Assembly: GCA_947491175.1 (NCBI GenBank)
Contig: CANLIF010000018.1
Span: 1-14,815 of the forward strand
Origin: Actinomycetota bacterium
GTDB taxonomy: Bacteria; Actinomycetota; Actinomycetes; S36-B12; UBA5976
Reading direction: 5' to 3'
Length of the DNA: 14,815 nucleotides
The first letter of the stretch is position 1. Every line of letters begins with the position of its first letter. The notes beneath the pieces are model-generated. The model saw nothing but the letters and a program-made list of their open reading frames with translations, was not told the origin of the DNA and did no database searches. Shown one piece after another: positions 1 to 5,611 of the stretch. The position numbers and the translations under genes are program-made.

Positions 1-854
1 GCGCCCAGTTGTGGCAGCAGTGAAACTAGCGCGTCACCAGCTTGTGTCGTTTCAACTGGCCAATCTGGAATTGTTACCGAGCCACCACAAACTAAGGCGG
101 CGGCTAGGAATGGCGCGGCATTAGATAAATCTGGTTCCACGGTGACATTGAAAGATCTCGGAACTCCGGGATGAACTTTCCAGCTGGCACGCGTGGAATC
201 TTGAACGTCAACATCAACTTGAATTCCAAGTTCGCGCAAAACTTCCACTGACATATCAATGTGTGGCATGGAAGGCAACGCAGCACCAGAATGAATAACG
301 GTTACGCCAGCGTCGTAGCGACAGCCGGCAAGCAAAAGTGCACTAACAAACTGTGAGGATTCGGAGGCATCGATTGTTACCGAGCCGCCAGGAACAAATC
401 CTTTTCCTGCGACCGTAAAGGGCAAAGTGCCACGGCCATCATCATCAATTTCAACGTCTAAATCCCTAAGGGCTGCAATTATTTGTTTCATGGGGCGAAC
501 TCTTGCGTGCGGATCGCCATCGAATTTAACTTGGCTGGAACTAAGCGCTGCAACAGGTGGCACAAATCTCATTACGGTTCCAGCTAAGCCGCAATCAACT
601 TGAACTGATTCTGAAGTTTTGCCTGAAGTAACTACAAAAGCATCTTCTTGAATTTCAACCGAACTACCTAGGGCGGAAAGTGCTTGGGCCATCAAAAGTG
701 TGTCGCGAGCTTGGAGCGGGTGATTGATTCGACATTCACCACTGGATAGCGCAGCCATAATGAGCCAGCGATTTGTTAAGGATTTTGAGCCAGGAATGCG
801 CACCCGTGCACTTATTGGGTTAGTGCGGTTTGGAGCATTCCACAGATCAGGCAT
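1..854 (-). CDS. aroA: 3-phosphoshikimate 1-carboxyvinyltransferase (EPSP synthase), 3' end cut by window
   Basis: AroA transfers the enolpyruvyl group of PEP to shikimate-3-phosphate, the sixth step of the shikimate pathway to aromatic amino acids; it is cytoplasmic. Reading from the ATG at 854, 284 codons are present and the frame stays open to the window edge, about two thirds of the usual ~430 residues. Visible family motifs are PGSKSLTNR (about residues 21-29, PEP and S3P binding Lys/Ser/Arg), GLAGTVMRF (about 89-97), DGDPHARVRPM (about 112-122), SSQFVSALLLA (about 166-176), EPDLSNAAPFLAAA (about 240-253) and a final TTQAGDA block. The start places the PGSKS motif at the normal distance from the N terminus. 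It is divergent from the SRAP gene with only 35 bases between starts, and the upstream TAGGCT suggests a leaderless message. Identity is near certain; only the C-terminal third is unseen. Confidence 0.96.
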   Translation of the reverse strand, partial: MPDLWNAPNRTNPISARVRIPGSKSLTNRWLIMAALSSGECRINHPLQARDTLLMAQALSALGSSVEIQEDAFVVTSGKTSESVQVDCGLAGTVMRFVPPVAALSSSQVKFDGDPHARVRPMKQIIAALRDLDVEIDDDGRGTLPFTVAGKGFVPGGSVTIDASESSQFVSALLLAGCRYDAGVTVIHSGAALPSMPHIDMSVEVLRELGIQVDVDVQDSTRASWKVHPGVPRSFNVTVEPDLSNAAPFLAAALVCGGSVTIPDWPVETTQAGDALVSLLPQLG

Positions 855-861
855 ATCTATA

Positions 862-867
862 AGCCTA
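862..867 (-). promoter_or_regulatory. Candidate -10 element of aroA (leaderless)
   Basis: On the minus strand TAGGCT (form TANNNT) lies seven bases before the aroA ATG, so transcription would begin at or next to the start codon. The match is to the hexamer only; no clear -35 was seen. The spacing is one base longer than the exact six seen at other starts in this window. Confidence 0.4.
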
Positions 868-889
868 ACGGCTGGCAGACTTAGGGAAT

Positions 890-1618
890 ATGTGTGGAAG
901 ATTCACTTTAAAGACCGATCCCAAGGTGATTGCCAGTCAATTTAAGGTCAGTTCCATTGCAATCCTGGAAGGGAGGATTGCAGATTTAACTTCACCGGCA
1001 ATCCCAATGAGCCAACTTGGCGCTGAACCTTTTCAACCCAATTTCAATGTGGCACCAACTCATCAGATTCCAGCGATTGTTTCGCAAAATAGCGAGTCAC
1101 TCCTTGCTGCGTTTTCTTGGGGCCTGGTTCCAAATTGGGCAAAGGATCCTGCAATTGGATCTCGCATGATTAATGCCCGAAGTGAAACTGTGGCCGAGAA
1201 GCCATCCTTTAGATCTGCCTTGGCAAAGCGCAGATGTATAGTTCCCGCAGATGGTTGGTACGAATGGCAGGGCAGTCCAGGCAAAAAGATACCGTATTAT
1301 TTCTCAGCCACTAACGATTCAGTGCTGGGTCTGGCTGGAATTTATGAATCCTGGAAACAACCAGACGGACAATTACTTTGGTCGGCTGCAATTTTGACGC
1401 AAGCGGCTAGCGCTGATTTTTCCTATATCCATGATCGAATGCCAGTTTTGCTGACCCCAGAGTTACAGGAAATTTGGTTATCTGCGCCAGTCAGCCCATT
1501 GAACGAAGTTCTGGATTCTGCGGCGTCAGTAGAAATCCAAGCCTGGGAAGTTGGTGCTGGCGTTGGAAATGTGAGAAACAATTCAGCAGATCTAATTACA
1601 AATCAGACATTGTTTTAA
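890..1618 (+). CDS. SRAP (YedK/HMCES-type) DNA abasic-site protein
   Basis: SOS-response-associated peptidase family protein, 242 residues. Family members cap abasic sites in single-stranded DNA by a thiazolidine crosslink through Cys2 and can remove their own N-terminal Met. The sequence begins MCGRFTL, so Cys2 is exposed after Met removal, which also fixes the start. Other expected active-site positions are present: NFNVAPT (51-57), WGLVPNW (77-83), N95 and R97 in NARSET, E125 in GWYEW (122-126) and H181 in HDRMPVLL. The protein is slightly longer than E. coli YedK because of an insertion around residues 25-45. It is divergent from aroA, the arrangement I recall in mycobacteria. The bases before the ATG give only a weak AGGGA at very short distance, so initiation is unclear. 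A role in replication-coupled abasic-site protection is inferred from the family. Confidence 0.94.
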   Translation: MCGRFTLKTDPKVIASQFKVSSIAILEGRIADLTSPAIPMSQLGAEPFQPNFNVAPTHQIPAIVSQNSESLLAAFSWGLVPNWAKDPAIGSRMINARSETVAEKPSFRSALAKRRCIVPADGWYEWQGSPGKKIPYYFSATNDSVLGLAGIYESWKQPDGQLLWSAAILTQAASADFSYIHDRMPVLLTPELQEIWLSAPVSPLNEVLDSAASVEIQAWEVGAGVGNVRNNSADLITNQTLF

Positions 1619-1717
1619 CATTTTTGAGCTTAATCCCACCTATTTCCGGAGTGAATTTCCTTCAGTAACGGTTACCGCGTATTCTGTAGACCTAAGCTAA
1701 ACCGCAAGGAGCACCTC

Positions 1718-1792
1718 ATGAGCAAGCGCGGCCGCAAAAAGCGTGATCGTAAGAAGAACAAGGCAAACCACGGCCGTCGTCCAAACGCTTAA
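1718..1792 (+). CDS. 50S ribosomal protein bL37 (24 residues)
   Basis: A tiny, extremely basic protein that starts MSKRGRKKRDRK and ends KANHGRRPNA. It is nearly identical, as I recall it, to the 24-residue actinobacterial bL37 found in the mycobacterial 70S structure, where it is an extra large-subunit protein bound to 23S rRNA. Roughly half the residues are Lys or Arg and there is no Cys. A strong ribosome-binding site AAGGAG lies at 1706-1711, six bases before the ATG, unlike most genes here, and a strong intrinsic terminator follows 11 bases after the stop. A short open frame with its own Shine-Dalgarno and terminator, plus the recognisable sequence, makes this a real gene. Its size means length-cutoff gene callers can miss it. 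Confidence 0.93.
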   Translation: MSKRGRKKRDRKKNKANHGRRPNA

Positions 1793-1803
1793 GCCTATTT
1801 GTC

Positions 1804-1833
1804 AAAAAAAGTCTGGTTCGCCAGACTTTTTTT
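1804..1833. terminator. Perfect bidirectional intrinsic terminator
   Basis: Seven A, the stem GTCTGG, a TTCG tetraloop, the complement CCAGAC and seven T form a perfect 13-bp inverted repeat around a four-base loop. Each strand therefore shows a hairpin followed by a U-tract. It separates the convergent bL37 (+) and biotinyl-protein (-) genes and should stop both transcripts. It is the only textbook terminator I see in the window. Confidence 0.93.
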
Positions 1834-1870
1834 ATGCCCAGAAACTTATGCCCAGTACTTCGGCTCGAAA

Positions 1871-2083
1871 CTAATTAATTGTGACTATCAAGTCGCCTTC
1901 TTGTACAACATCTCCGATGCTTACGGCGACTCTTGAGATGGTCCCAGATTCTTCAGCGATGACTGGAATCTCCATTTTCATAGATTCCAGCAAGGCAATT
2001 GTGTCGCCCACATTGAGCGTGGCACCTGCAGTGACATAAATTTCCATCACGTTTGCAACCATATCCGCACGAACATCCGACAT
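1871..2083 (-). CDS. Biotinyl carrier protein, TB7.3 / BCCP-like (biotin/lipoyl attachment domain)
   Basis: A single biotinyl domain of 70 residues and nothing else. The biotinylation motif ESMKMEIP places the acceptor lysine at K36, with the usual hydrophobic beta-strand repeats on both sides and GDVVQEGDLIVTI at the C terminus. It closely resembles M. tuberculosis TB7.3 (Rv3221c, 71 residues), and the N terminus MSDVRADMVANVMEIYV lines up with that protein, supporting this start. Such proteins are free-standing carriers for acyl-CoA carboxylases, but no carboxylase subunit or biotin ligase is in the window, so its partner is unknown. A TANNNT element exactly six bases upstream suggests a leaderless mRNA. 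It converges with bL37 across the shared terminator. Confidence 0.92.
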   Translation of the reverse strand: MSDVRADMVANVMEIYVTAGATLNVGDTIALLESMKMEIPVIAEESGTISRVAVSIGDVVQEGDLIVTIN

Positions 2084-2089
2084 ACCTCA

Positions 2090-2095
2090 ACGGTA
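2090..2095 (-). promoter_or_regulatory. Candidate -10 element of the biotinyl-protein gene (leaderless)
   Basis: Minus-strand TACCGT followed by exactly six bases (TGAGGT) and the ATG. This fits the TANNNT-N6-start layout of leaderless actinobacterial mRNAs. GAGG in the six bases is too close to the ATG to act as a normal Shine-Dalgarno. Confidence 0.5.
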
Positions 2096-2186
2096 GCCCA
2101 TGGCTATTGGTTTCAGGTAGGTGACTATGGGGTTGAATGAATTTTTGGTTAACTAGCAAGGCTCGCTTACTCCGGTGAATTGATTA

Positions 2187-2203
2187 CCAACTAATGTTGG
2201 AGA
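2187..2203 (+). promoter_or_regulatory. arsC -10 element within a short palindrome
   Basis: TAATGT at 2192-2197 is followed by six bases (TGGAGA) and the ATG at 2204, again the leaderless layout. The hexamer is embedded in an inverted repeat, CCAAC (2187-2191), loop TAAT, GTTGG (2196-2200). A dyad covering the -10 could be an operator, for example for an ArsR-type repressor, but no such regulator is in the window and the arms are only 5 bp. Confidence 0.4.
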
Positions 2204-2611
2204 ATGACTATCAAAGCATCAGTTTTATTCGTTTGCGTGCACAATGCCGGAAGATCCCAAATGGCAGCCGGTTATCTTCAGCATATGGCTGGCGATCGAA
2301 TTGCCGTACTTTCTGCAGGCACTGAACCTGGCAACCAAGTTAATCCAGCGGCTATTGCTGCGATGGCAGAAGAAGGTATTGACCTAAATACTGCAACACC
2401 TAAAGTTTTAACTGATGAAGCAGTGATCGCAAGTGATTATGTAATCACCATGGGATGCGGTGACAAGTGCCCATTTTTTCCTGGCAAAACTTATCTCGAT
2501 TGGAAGCTAGAGGATCCAGCTGGACAGGGGCTAGAAAGCGTTCGCCCGATCCGAGATGAGATTAAAGTTTTAATCACAAACCTCATTGCCGAAATCGACG
2601 AAAAGTTTTAA
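2204..2611 (+). CDS. arsC: ArsC-type arsenate reductase / low-molecular-weight protein tyrosine phosphatase
   Basis: 135 residues with the LMW-PTP fold. The phosphate-binding loop CVHNAGRS holds the C(X)5R signature with nucleophile C11 and R17, and DPAG (D104-P105) supplies the usual general acid. GCGDKCPFFPGK contains C85 and C89, and DWKLEDPAGQ follows; this block is characteristic of the ArsC branch that reduces arsenate to arsenite using mycothiol/mycoredoxin or thioredoxin. Which Cys besides C11 are catalytic cannot be settled by eye. No ArsR, Acr3/ArsB or ArsA gene is adjacent, so arsenate as the true substrate is an inference from the family and a phosphatase role remains possible. 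It is divergent from the biotinyl protein, and its stop overlaps the end of whiB1 by 4 bases. Confidence 0.87.
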   Translation: MTIKASVLFVCVHNAGRSQMAAGYLQHMAGDRIAVLSAGTEPGNQVNPAAIAAMAEEGIDLNTATPKVLTDEAVIASDYVITMGCGDKCPFFPGKTYLDWKLEDPAGQGLESVRPIRDEIKVLITNLIAEIDEKF

Positions 2612-2901
2612 GGATTAGGTAAGTCAGATTCAAAAACGTGCGGGGTTGGCTCTAGGCCACGAGCTCGGGCACGCTGGGCACGGCGCTTAATTGCACGACG
2701 CTCATCTTCACTTGTTCCACCCCAAACACCAGAATCTTGCCCAGTCTCCAGTGCCCACTTCAGGCATGGCTCGATGACTTTGCAGCGCCGGCAGACAGCC
2801 TTCGCTTCCTCGATCTGTAAAATTGCAGGGCCTGTATTGCCAATGGGGAAGAAGAGTTCTGGATCTTCGTCACGGCAGGCTGCCCCATGGCGCCAGTCCA
2901 C
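2608..2901 (-). CDS. whiB1: WhiB1-family iron-sulfur transcription regulator
   Basis: WhiB proteins bind a [4Fe-4S] cluster through four cysteines, and WhiB1 (WblE in Streptomyces) is an essential nitric-oxide-sensitive regulator acting with the primary sigma factor. I chose the GTG at 2901: it gives 97 residues starting (M)DWRHGAACRDEDPELFFP, aligns with the M. tuberculosis N terminus MDWRH, and has GGAGG at 2907-2911 five bases upstream. With this start the cysteines are C9, C37, C40 and C46, the positions I recall for WhiB1. The GVWGG turn is at 58-62, followed by an Arg/Lys-rich C terminus. An upstream ATG at 2916 would add five residues; TATCCG stands six bases before it, a poor leaderless signal. 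A CRP-like site lies upstream. The gene is monocistronic and converges with arsC. Confidence 0.95.
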   Translation of the reverse strand: MDWRHGAACRDEDPELFFPIGNTGPAILQIEEAKAVCRRCKVIEPCLKWALETGQDSGVWGGTSEDERRAIKRRAQRARARGLEPTPHVFESDLPNP

Positions 2902-2950
2902 GCGATCCTCCAACATGTAGTTACGGATAAACGGTCAATCTGCGATTTTT

Positions 2951-2956
2951 ACTCTA
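2951..2956 (-). promoter_or_regulatory. Candidate -10 element of whiB1
   Basis: Minus-strand TAGAGT (TANNNT form). It would give a start of transcription near 2944 and a leader of about 43 bases containing the GGAGG site. No good -35 is seen at the right distance, which would fit activator dependence. Other hexamers in this AT-rich region are possible. Confidence 0.3.
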
Positions 2957-2999
2957 AGGTTCCCCTTGGATCCAATCTGCAGAGTCCAGTTTCTCACTT

Positions 3000-3015
3000 C
3001 GTGACTGTTTTCACA
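3000..3015. promoter_or_regulatory. CRP-like binding site upstream of whiB1
   Basis: CGTGA, six bases, TCACA: nine of ten positions match the TGTGA-N6-TCACA half-site consensus of CRP-family regulators. It lies in the 196-base gap upstream of whiB1, centred about 63 bases before the candidate transcription start near 2944. M. tuberculosis whiB1 is known to be controlled by CRP (Rv3676), so the position in front of the orthologue strengthens the call. The neighbouring lipid-kinase gene ends here, so whiB1 is the only likely target. No CRP gene is in the window. Confidence 0.6.
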
Positions 3016-3112
3016 AGGCTTTAGCCCATAAAATTACGATTTTTTTATGTAAATTCAGTCTGTTCGCTATCCGATCGCTTAAAAAATGTCCGAATTCGAT
3101 TTCTTAACGTGA

Positions 3113-4051
3113 CTAATAAGCCAAAGTCCGAAGCGCATTTGGTAAATGAGATGCCGTAAGTTCAGTTGATTGTGCGATGACATCACCATCAACCTGAATC
3201 CATAGTGGACGTTCGGCTTGGATATGAACCTGATTCTGATCTATTAGCGCAATCACATTTTTGTCATTCTCGGCAGATTTGCCAGCTAAGGCACGCCTGG
3301 CAAGTTTAAAAACTGCCGGTATCGAAAGTGAAGTGGGCGCATATACATCTAGAGCCGTATCGTGACTGGCTGAAGGCAGTGGGTTCAGTGGCTTCGAGCC
3401 CAGATAAGCCCAAGGCGCCAAATTAATGATTAGTGCAAAATAGGCATCGTGATGAACTGCGCCGGAATTTGATACCAAGCTAAGCGCAGCATGCTTGCGA
3501 TCCGTTTTAGCAAATAATTCTTTAAGCGCTAGGGCCGCGTATGCAAAGTCACTTACCATCTTCCCGTTAGCTCTTCGAGCTTCCATTTCTGCAATTACTG
3601 CAGCATCTAGGCCGATGCCAGCGTTAAATAAAAACCAGCGAGAAATGTTATTTGTGGCTATCTTTCCAACGCCAATGTCTTTGAAATTCTTCGCATCAAG
3701 AGATCTCAAGATTTGAGCCGTTGCTTCAAGTGGGTTTTCTGACAGTCCCATATTTCTGGCAAATACATTTCCATTTCCACCAGGAATTGCAGCAAGCATT
3801 GGACCCTGCGGATTCGGTCCATTTGCCAGAAGTCCATTTGCAATTTCATTGATGGTGCCATCACCACCAAGCCCAATCACAATCTCGAATCCTTGCTGCT
3901 GCGCCCCTTTGGCAAACTCAATGGCGTCATTTCGAGCTGAGGTATTAGCCACAGTGACATCTAAGAATTTTGAAAGTTCACTCACCACTTGGGACTGAAT
4001 TGAGCCATCAGTTGTAGTCGCAAATGTGTTTGCAACCAATAGTGCGCGCAT
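3113..4051 (-). CDS. Diacylglycerol kinase-family lipid kinase (DgkB/YegS-like)
   Basis: 312 residues, the usual length for the soluble DAGK catalytic family, which phosphorylates diacylglycerol or related lipids with ATP at the inner membrane face. The nucleotide-binding motif GGDGTINE is at 62-69 within GLGGDGTINEIANGLL, and PGGNGNVFARNMGL at 90-103 is the second conserved block. The N terminus MRALLVANTFATT is the typical first strand. The C-terminal half shows the beta-sandwich domain ending with WIQVDGDVI. Many actinobacterial homologues have PGGSTN or PGGTGN at the second block; here it is PGGNGN, a small variation. TAGAGT six bases before the ATG suggests leaderless transcription. The lipid substrate cannot be told from sequence. 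Confidence 0.9.
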   Translation of the reverse strand: MRALLVANTFATTTDGSIQSQVVSELSKFLDVTVANTSARNDAIEFAKGAQQQGFEIVIGLGGDGTINEIANGLLANGPNPQGPMLAAIPGGNGNVFARNMGLSENPLEATAQILRSLDAKNFKDIGVGKIATNNISRWFLFNAGIGLDAAVIAEMEARRANGKMVSDFAYAALALKELFAKTDRKHAALSLVSNSGAVHHDAYFALIINLAPWAYLGSKPLNPLPSASHDTALDVYAPTSLSIPAVFKLARRALAGKSAENDKNVIALIDQNQVHIQAERPLWIQVDGDVIAQSTELTASHLPNALRTLAY

Positions 4052-4057
4052 AACTTA

Positions 4058-4063
4058 ACTCTA
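4058..4063 (-). promoter_or_regulatory. Candidate -10 element of the lipid-kinase gene (leaderless)
   Basis: Minus-strand TAGAGT followed by six bases (TAAGTT) and the ATG at 4051. It is back to back with the candidate -10 of the divergent membrane-protein gene 23 bases away. Confidence 0.5.
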
Positions 4064-4086
4064 CCTGCGAATTTTCAGGAATCCGA

Positions 4087-4092
4087 TATGGT
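4087..4092 (+). promoter_or_regulatory. Candidate -10 element of the small membrane-protein gene (leaderless)
   Basis: TATGGT followed by six bases (TGGAAC) and the GTG at 4099. The layout supports the GTG as the true start. Confidence 0.5.
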
Positions 4093-4098
4093 TGGAAC

Positions 4099-4461
4099 GT
4101 GAAGAAGTTAGCATTAGCGATCGGTGTAATTGAATCCGCAGCGATATTCCTTTATGGACTTTCAATTGTTATCAGGGGAACCGTAGAGCATAGTTCGGTT
4201 GGTTCACCATTAGTTCAATTCATCATTTACTCCATGCTTGCTGGATCACTTGCGGCTTGCACTCGAGGAATTTTAAAGCAACAGAACTGGGCTCGTACGC
4301 CTTACCTGCTACTTCAACTCTTCATTGGAATTGCTGGGTACACACTATTCAGTGGAACTTTGATGGTTTATAAAGTCGTTGGAATCGTAGTTACGGGTTT
4401 TGGCATTTTTGGATTTGTCGCTTTAGTAAGAACACCACATACGCCATCAGTTGCTGATTAA
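4099..4461 (+). CDS. Small four-helix integral membrane protein of unknown function
   Basis: 120 residues that I do not recognise as a named family. Four hydrophobic segments are visible at about 4-26, 38-56, 68-88 and 92-110, with a positive loop (RGILKQQNWARTPY) between the second and third and a short polar C-terminal tail. There is no cleavable signal peptide pattern and no catalytic motif. The start is GTG, supported by TATGGT exactly six bases upstream. The gene stands alone on the plus strand between two minus-strand units, and its last 15 bases overlap the end of the sigma-factor gene. Hydrophobic periodicity and codon use like the neighbours argue that it is real. Confidence 0.75.
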   Translation: MKKLALAIGVIESAAIFLYGLSIVIRGTVEHSSVGSPLVQFIIYSMLAGSLAACTRGILKQQNWARTPYLLLQLFIGIAGYTLFSGTLMVYKVVGIVVTGFGIFGFVALVRTPHTPSVAD

Positions 4462-5202
4462 ACCTTCTCGCAGGTGACTAAGAACTTTGTTTAGGATTCG
4501 AGACACATGCATTTGCGAGATTCCAAGTTCTGTTGCTATCTGACTTTGACTCAAGTTTTCAAAAAATCGCATTTGCAGAATTCGTTTTTCACGGTCTTCG
4601 AGTTGTGCAAGCAATGGCTTAAGCGACTCCCGGTATTCAACGCCCTCTAATGCTTCGTCCAAAGCTCCAAAAGTGTCCCTGATGCTTGTTGAAGTGTCTG
4701 AGGTAATGTCCAAGCTGATTGTGGAGTAGGCGGAGTTAGATTCCAATGCTTCTGCTACTTCATCAACCGTTATGCCTAGGTGTTTAGCAATTTCTTTAGG
4801 AGTTGGTGAGCGATCCAATTTTTGAGTTAACTCATTAGTGGCCTTAGTCACCGAAGCCCCAAGTTCCTGAAGTCTTCTAGGAACCCTGACCGCCCAAGTT
4901 TTATCTCTAAAGTGACGCTTGATTTCCCCAACGATGGTTGGGGTGGCAAAAGTCGAGAATTCAAAACCTTTAGAAATCTCAAACCTATCGATTGCTTTTA
5001 TTAACCCAATGGTGCCAACTTGGATTAGATCATCAAGGGGTTCACCGCGATCCGCAAATTTCCTTGCCATAAATGTTACTAACGGCAAGTGTCGTTCAAT
5101 TAACGCAGCACGAACTTTCTCGTGTTCACTGGTACCTGCTTCTAGAGCTGCAAGTTGCTCAAACATCCCACGATCAGTTGACCGCAAGTCGTCTTTAGGC
5201 AC
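4447..5202 (-). CDS. RNA polymerase sigma factor, SigB/SigF/SigG type (group 3)
   Basis: 251 residues with regions 2, 3 and 4 of sigma-70 and no region 1.1. Region 2.1-2.2 holds LPLVTFMARKFADRG and DDLIQVGTIGLIKAIDRF (57-74); region 2.3-2.4 is GFEFSTFATPTIVGEIKRHF (79-98), followed by RDKTWAVRVPRR (99-110). Region 3 contains RSPTPKEIAKHLGI (131-144), and region 4.2 has the helix-turn-helix LSQSQIATELGISQMHVSRIL (217-237). This is the general-stress/sporulation type normally held by a partner-switching anti-sigma factor, which is encoded directly upstream. The GTG start lies inside the last codons of the anti-sigma gene (8-base overlap), giving coupled, near-stoichiometric expression. The promoter sequence it recognises cannot be inferred here. 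Confidence 0.93.
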   Translation of the reverse strand: MPKDDLRSTDRGMFEQLAALEAGTSEHEKVRAALIERHLPLVTFMARKFADRGEPLDDLIQVGTIGLIKAIDRFEISKGFEFSTFATPTIVGEIKRHFRDKTWAVRVPRRLQELGASVTKATNELTQKLDRSPTPKEIAKHLGITVDEVAEALESNSAYSTISLDITSDTSTSIRDTFGALDEALEGVEYRESLKPLLAQLEDREKRILQMRFFENLSQSQIATELGISQMHVSRILNKVLSHLREGLISN

Positions 5203-5566
5203 TAGCCACCACTTTGGCAGTTAGTAATAGCGTTACTAAACCTGCCGGAGAAGTTTTTGCGGAAACCTCGTGCACTAATGCACTCAGCACAGTCCAAGCA
5301 AATGATGATTTATCTGGAGGAGGGCTGCCGGCTGGACCAGTTAATTCAATATCTAGTTGCTCTGCGCCAATTGTGAACCGAATGGATACCACACCAGTCT
5401 CTGGTTCATGGGCTATGAGGACTGCAAAGGCTTCATCAACTGCTAGTCGTAAATCGTCAATTGCATCTATGGTTAAGTTCGCATGCGCTGCAATATGAGC
5501 TGCAGTACTTCGAATCAATCCAACATATTCTGGTTGGGCCGGAACGGCTAAATCTATTGTGTTCAC
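5195..5566 (-). CDS. rsbW: RsbW-like anti-sigma factor (HATPase_c_2 family), degenerate ATP site
   Basis: 123 residues resembling RsbW/UsfX-type anti-sigma kinases, which bind their sigma factor and release it when an unphosphorylated antagonist (RsbV type) takes its place. The N-box helix is DDLRLAVDEAFAVLIAHE (37-54), with the conserved Glu at 45, but the Mg-binding Asn expected four residues later in many kinases is absent, and no clear DxGxG motif is seen in the C-terminal half. Protein kinase activity is therefore doubtful. The start is GTG; TAACGT lies exactly six bases upstream, so this is likely the leaderless first gene of the anti-sigma/sigma unit. The sigma-factor start overlaps its last 8 bases. 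No RsbV-like gene or phosphatase is in the window. Confidence 0.82.
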   Translation of the reverse strand: MNTIDLAVPAQPEYVGLIRSTAAHIAAHANLTIDAIDDLRLAVDEAFAVLIAHEPETGVVSIRFTIGAEQLDIELTGPAGSPPPDKSSFAWTVLSALVHEVSAKTSPAGLVTLLLTAKVVASA

Positions 5567-5572
5567 ATTACG

Positions 5573-5578
5573 ACGTTA
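5573..5578 (-). promoter_or_regulatory. Candidate -10 element of the rsbW-sigma operon (leaderless)
   Basis: Minus-strand TAACGT followed by six bases (CGTAAT) and GTG at 5566. An ATG two bases upstream of the GTG is out of frame. The SigB-type -10 pattern GGGTAT is not seen here, so autoregulation is not evident. Confidence 0.45.
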
Positions 5579-5611
5579 ACCTATTACCGCGCTACGGATA
5601 TGACCGCCCGA

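Noticed and set aside
724..945. Plus-strand open frame overlapping the start of aroA and of the SRAP gene
   Set aside because: Overlaps two well-supported genes and no family is recognisable.
1832..1855. TTATGCCCAG repeated twice, 14 bases apart
   Set aside because: Only two short copies next to the terminator; no array, no further copies seen and no sign of a mobile element.
2887..3112. A small RNA or hidden gene in the 196-base gap upstream of whiB1
   Set aside because: No open frame with a start signal, no terminator hairpin and no known RNA motif; AT-rich promoter DNA and the CRP-like site explain it.
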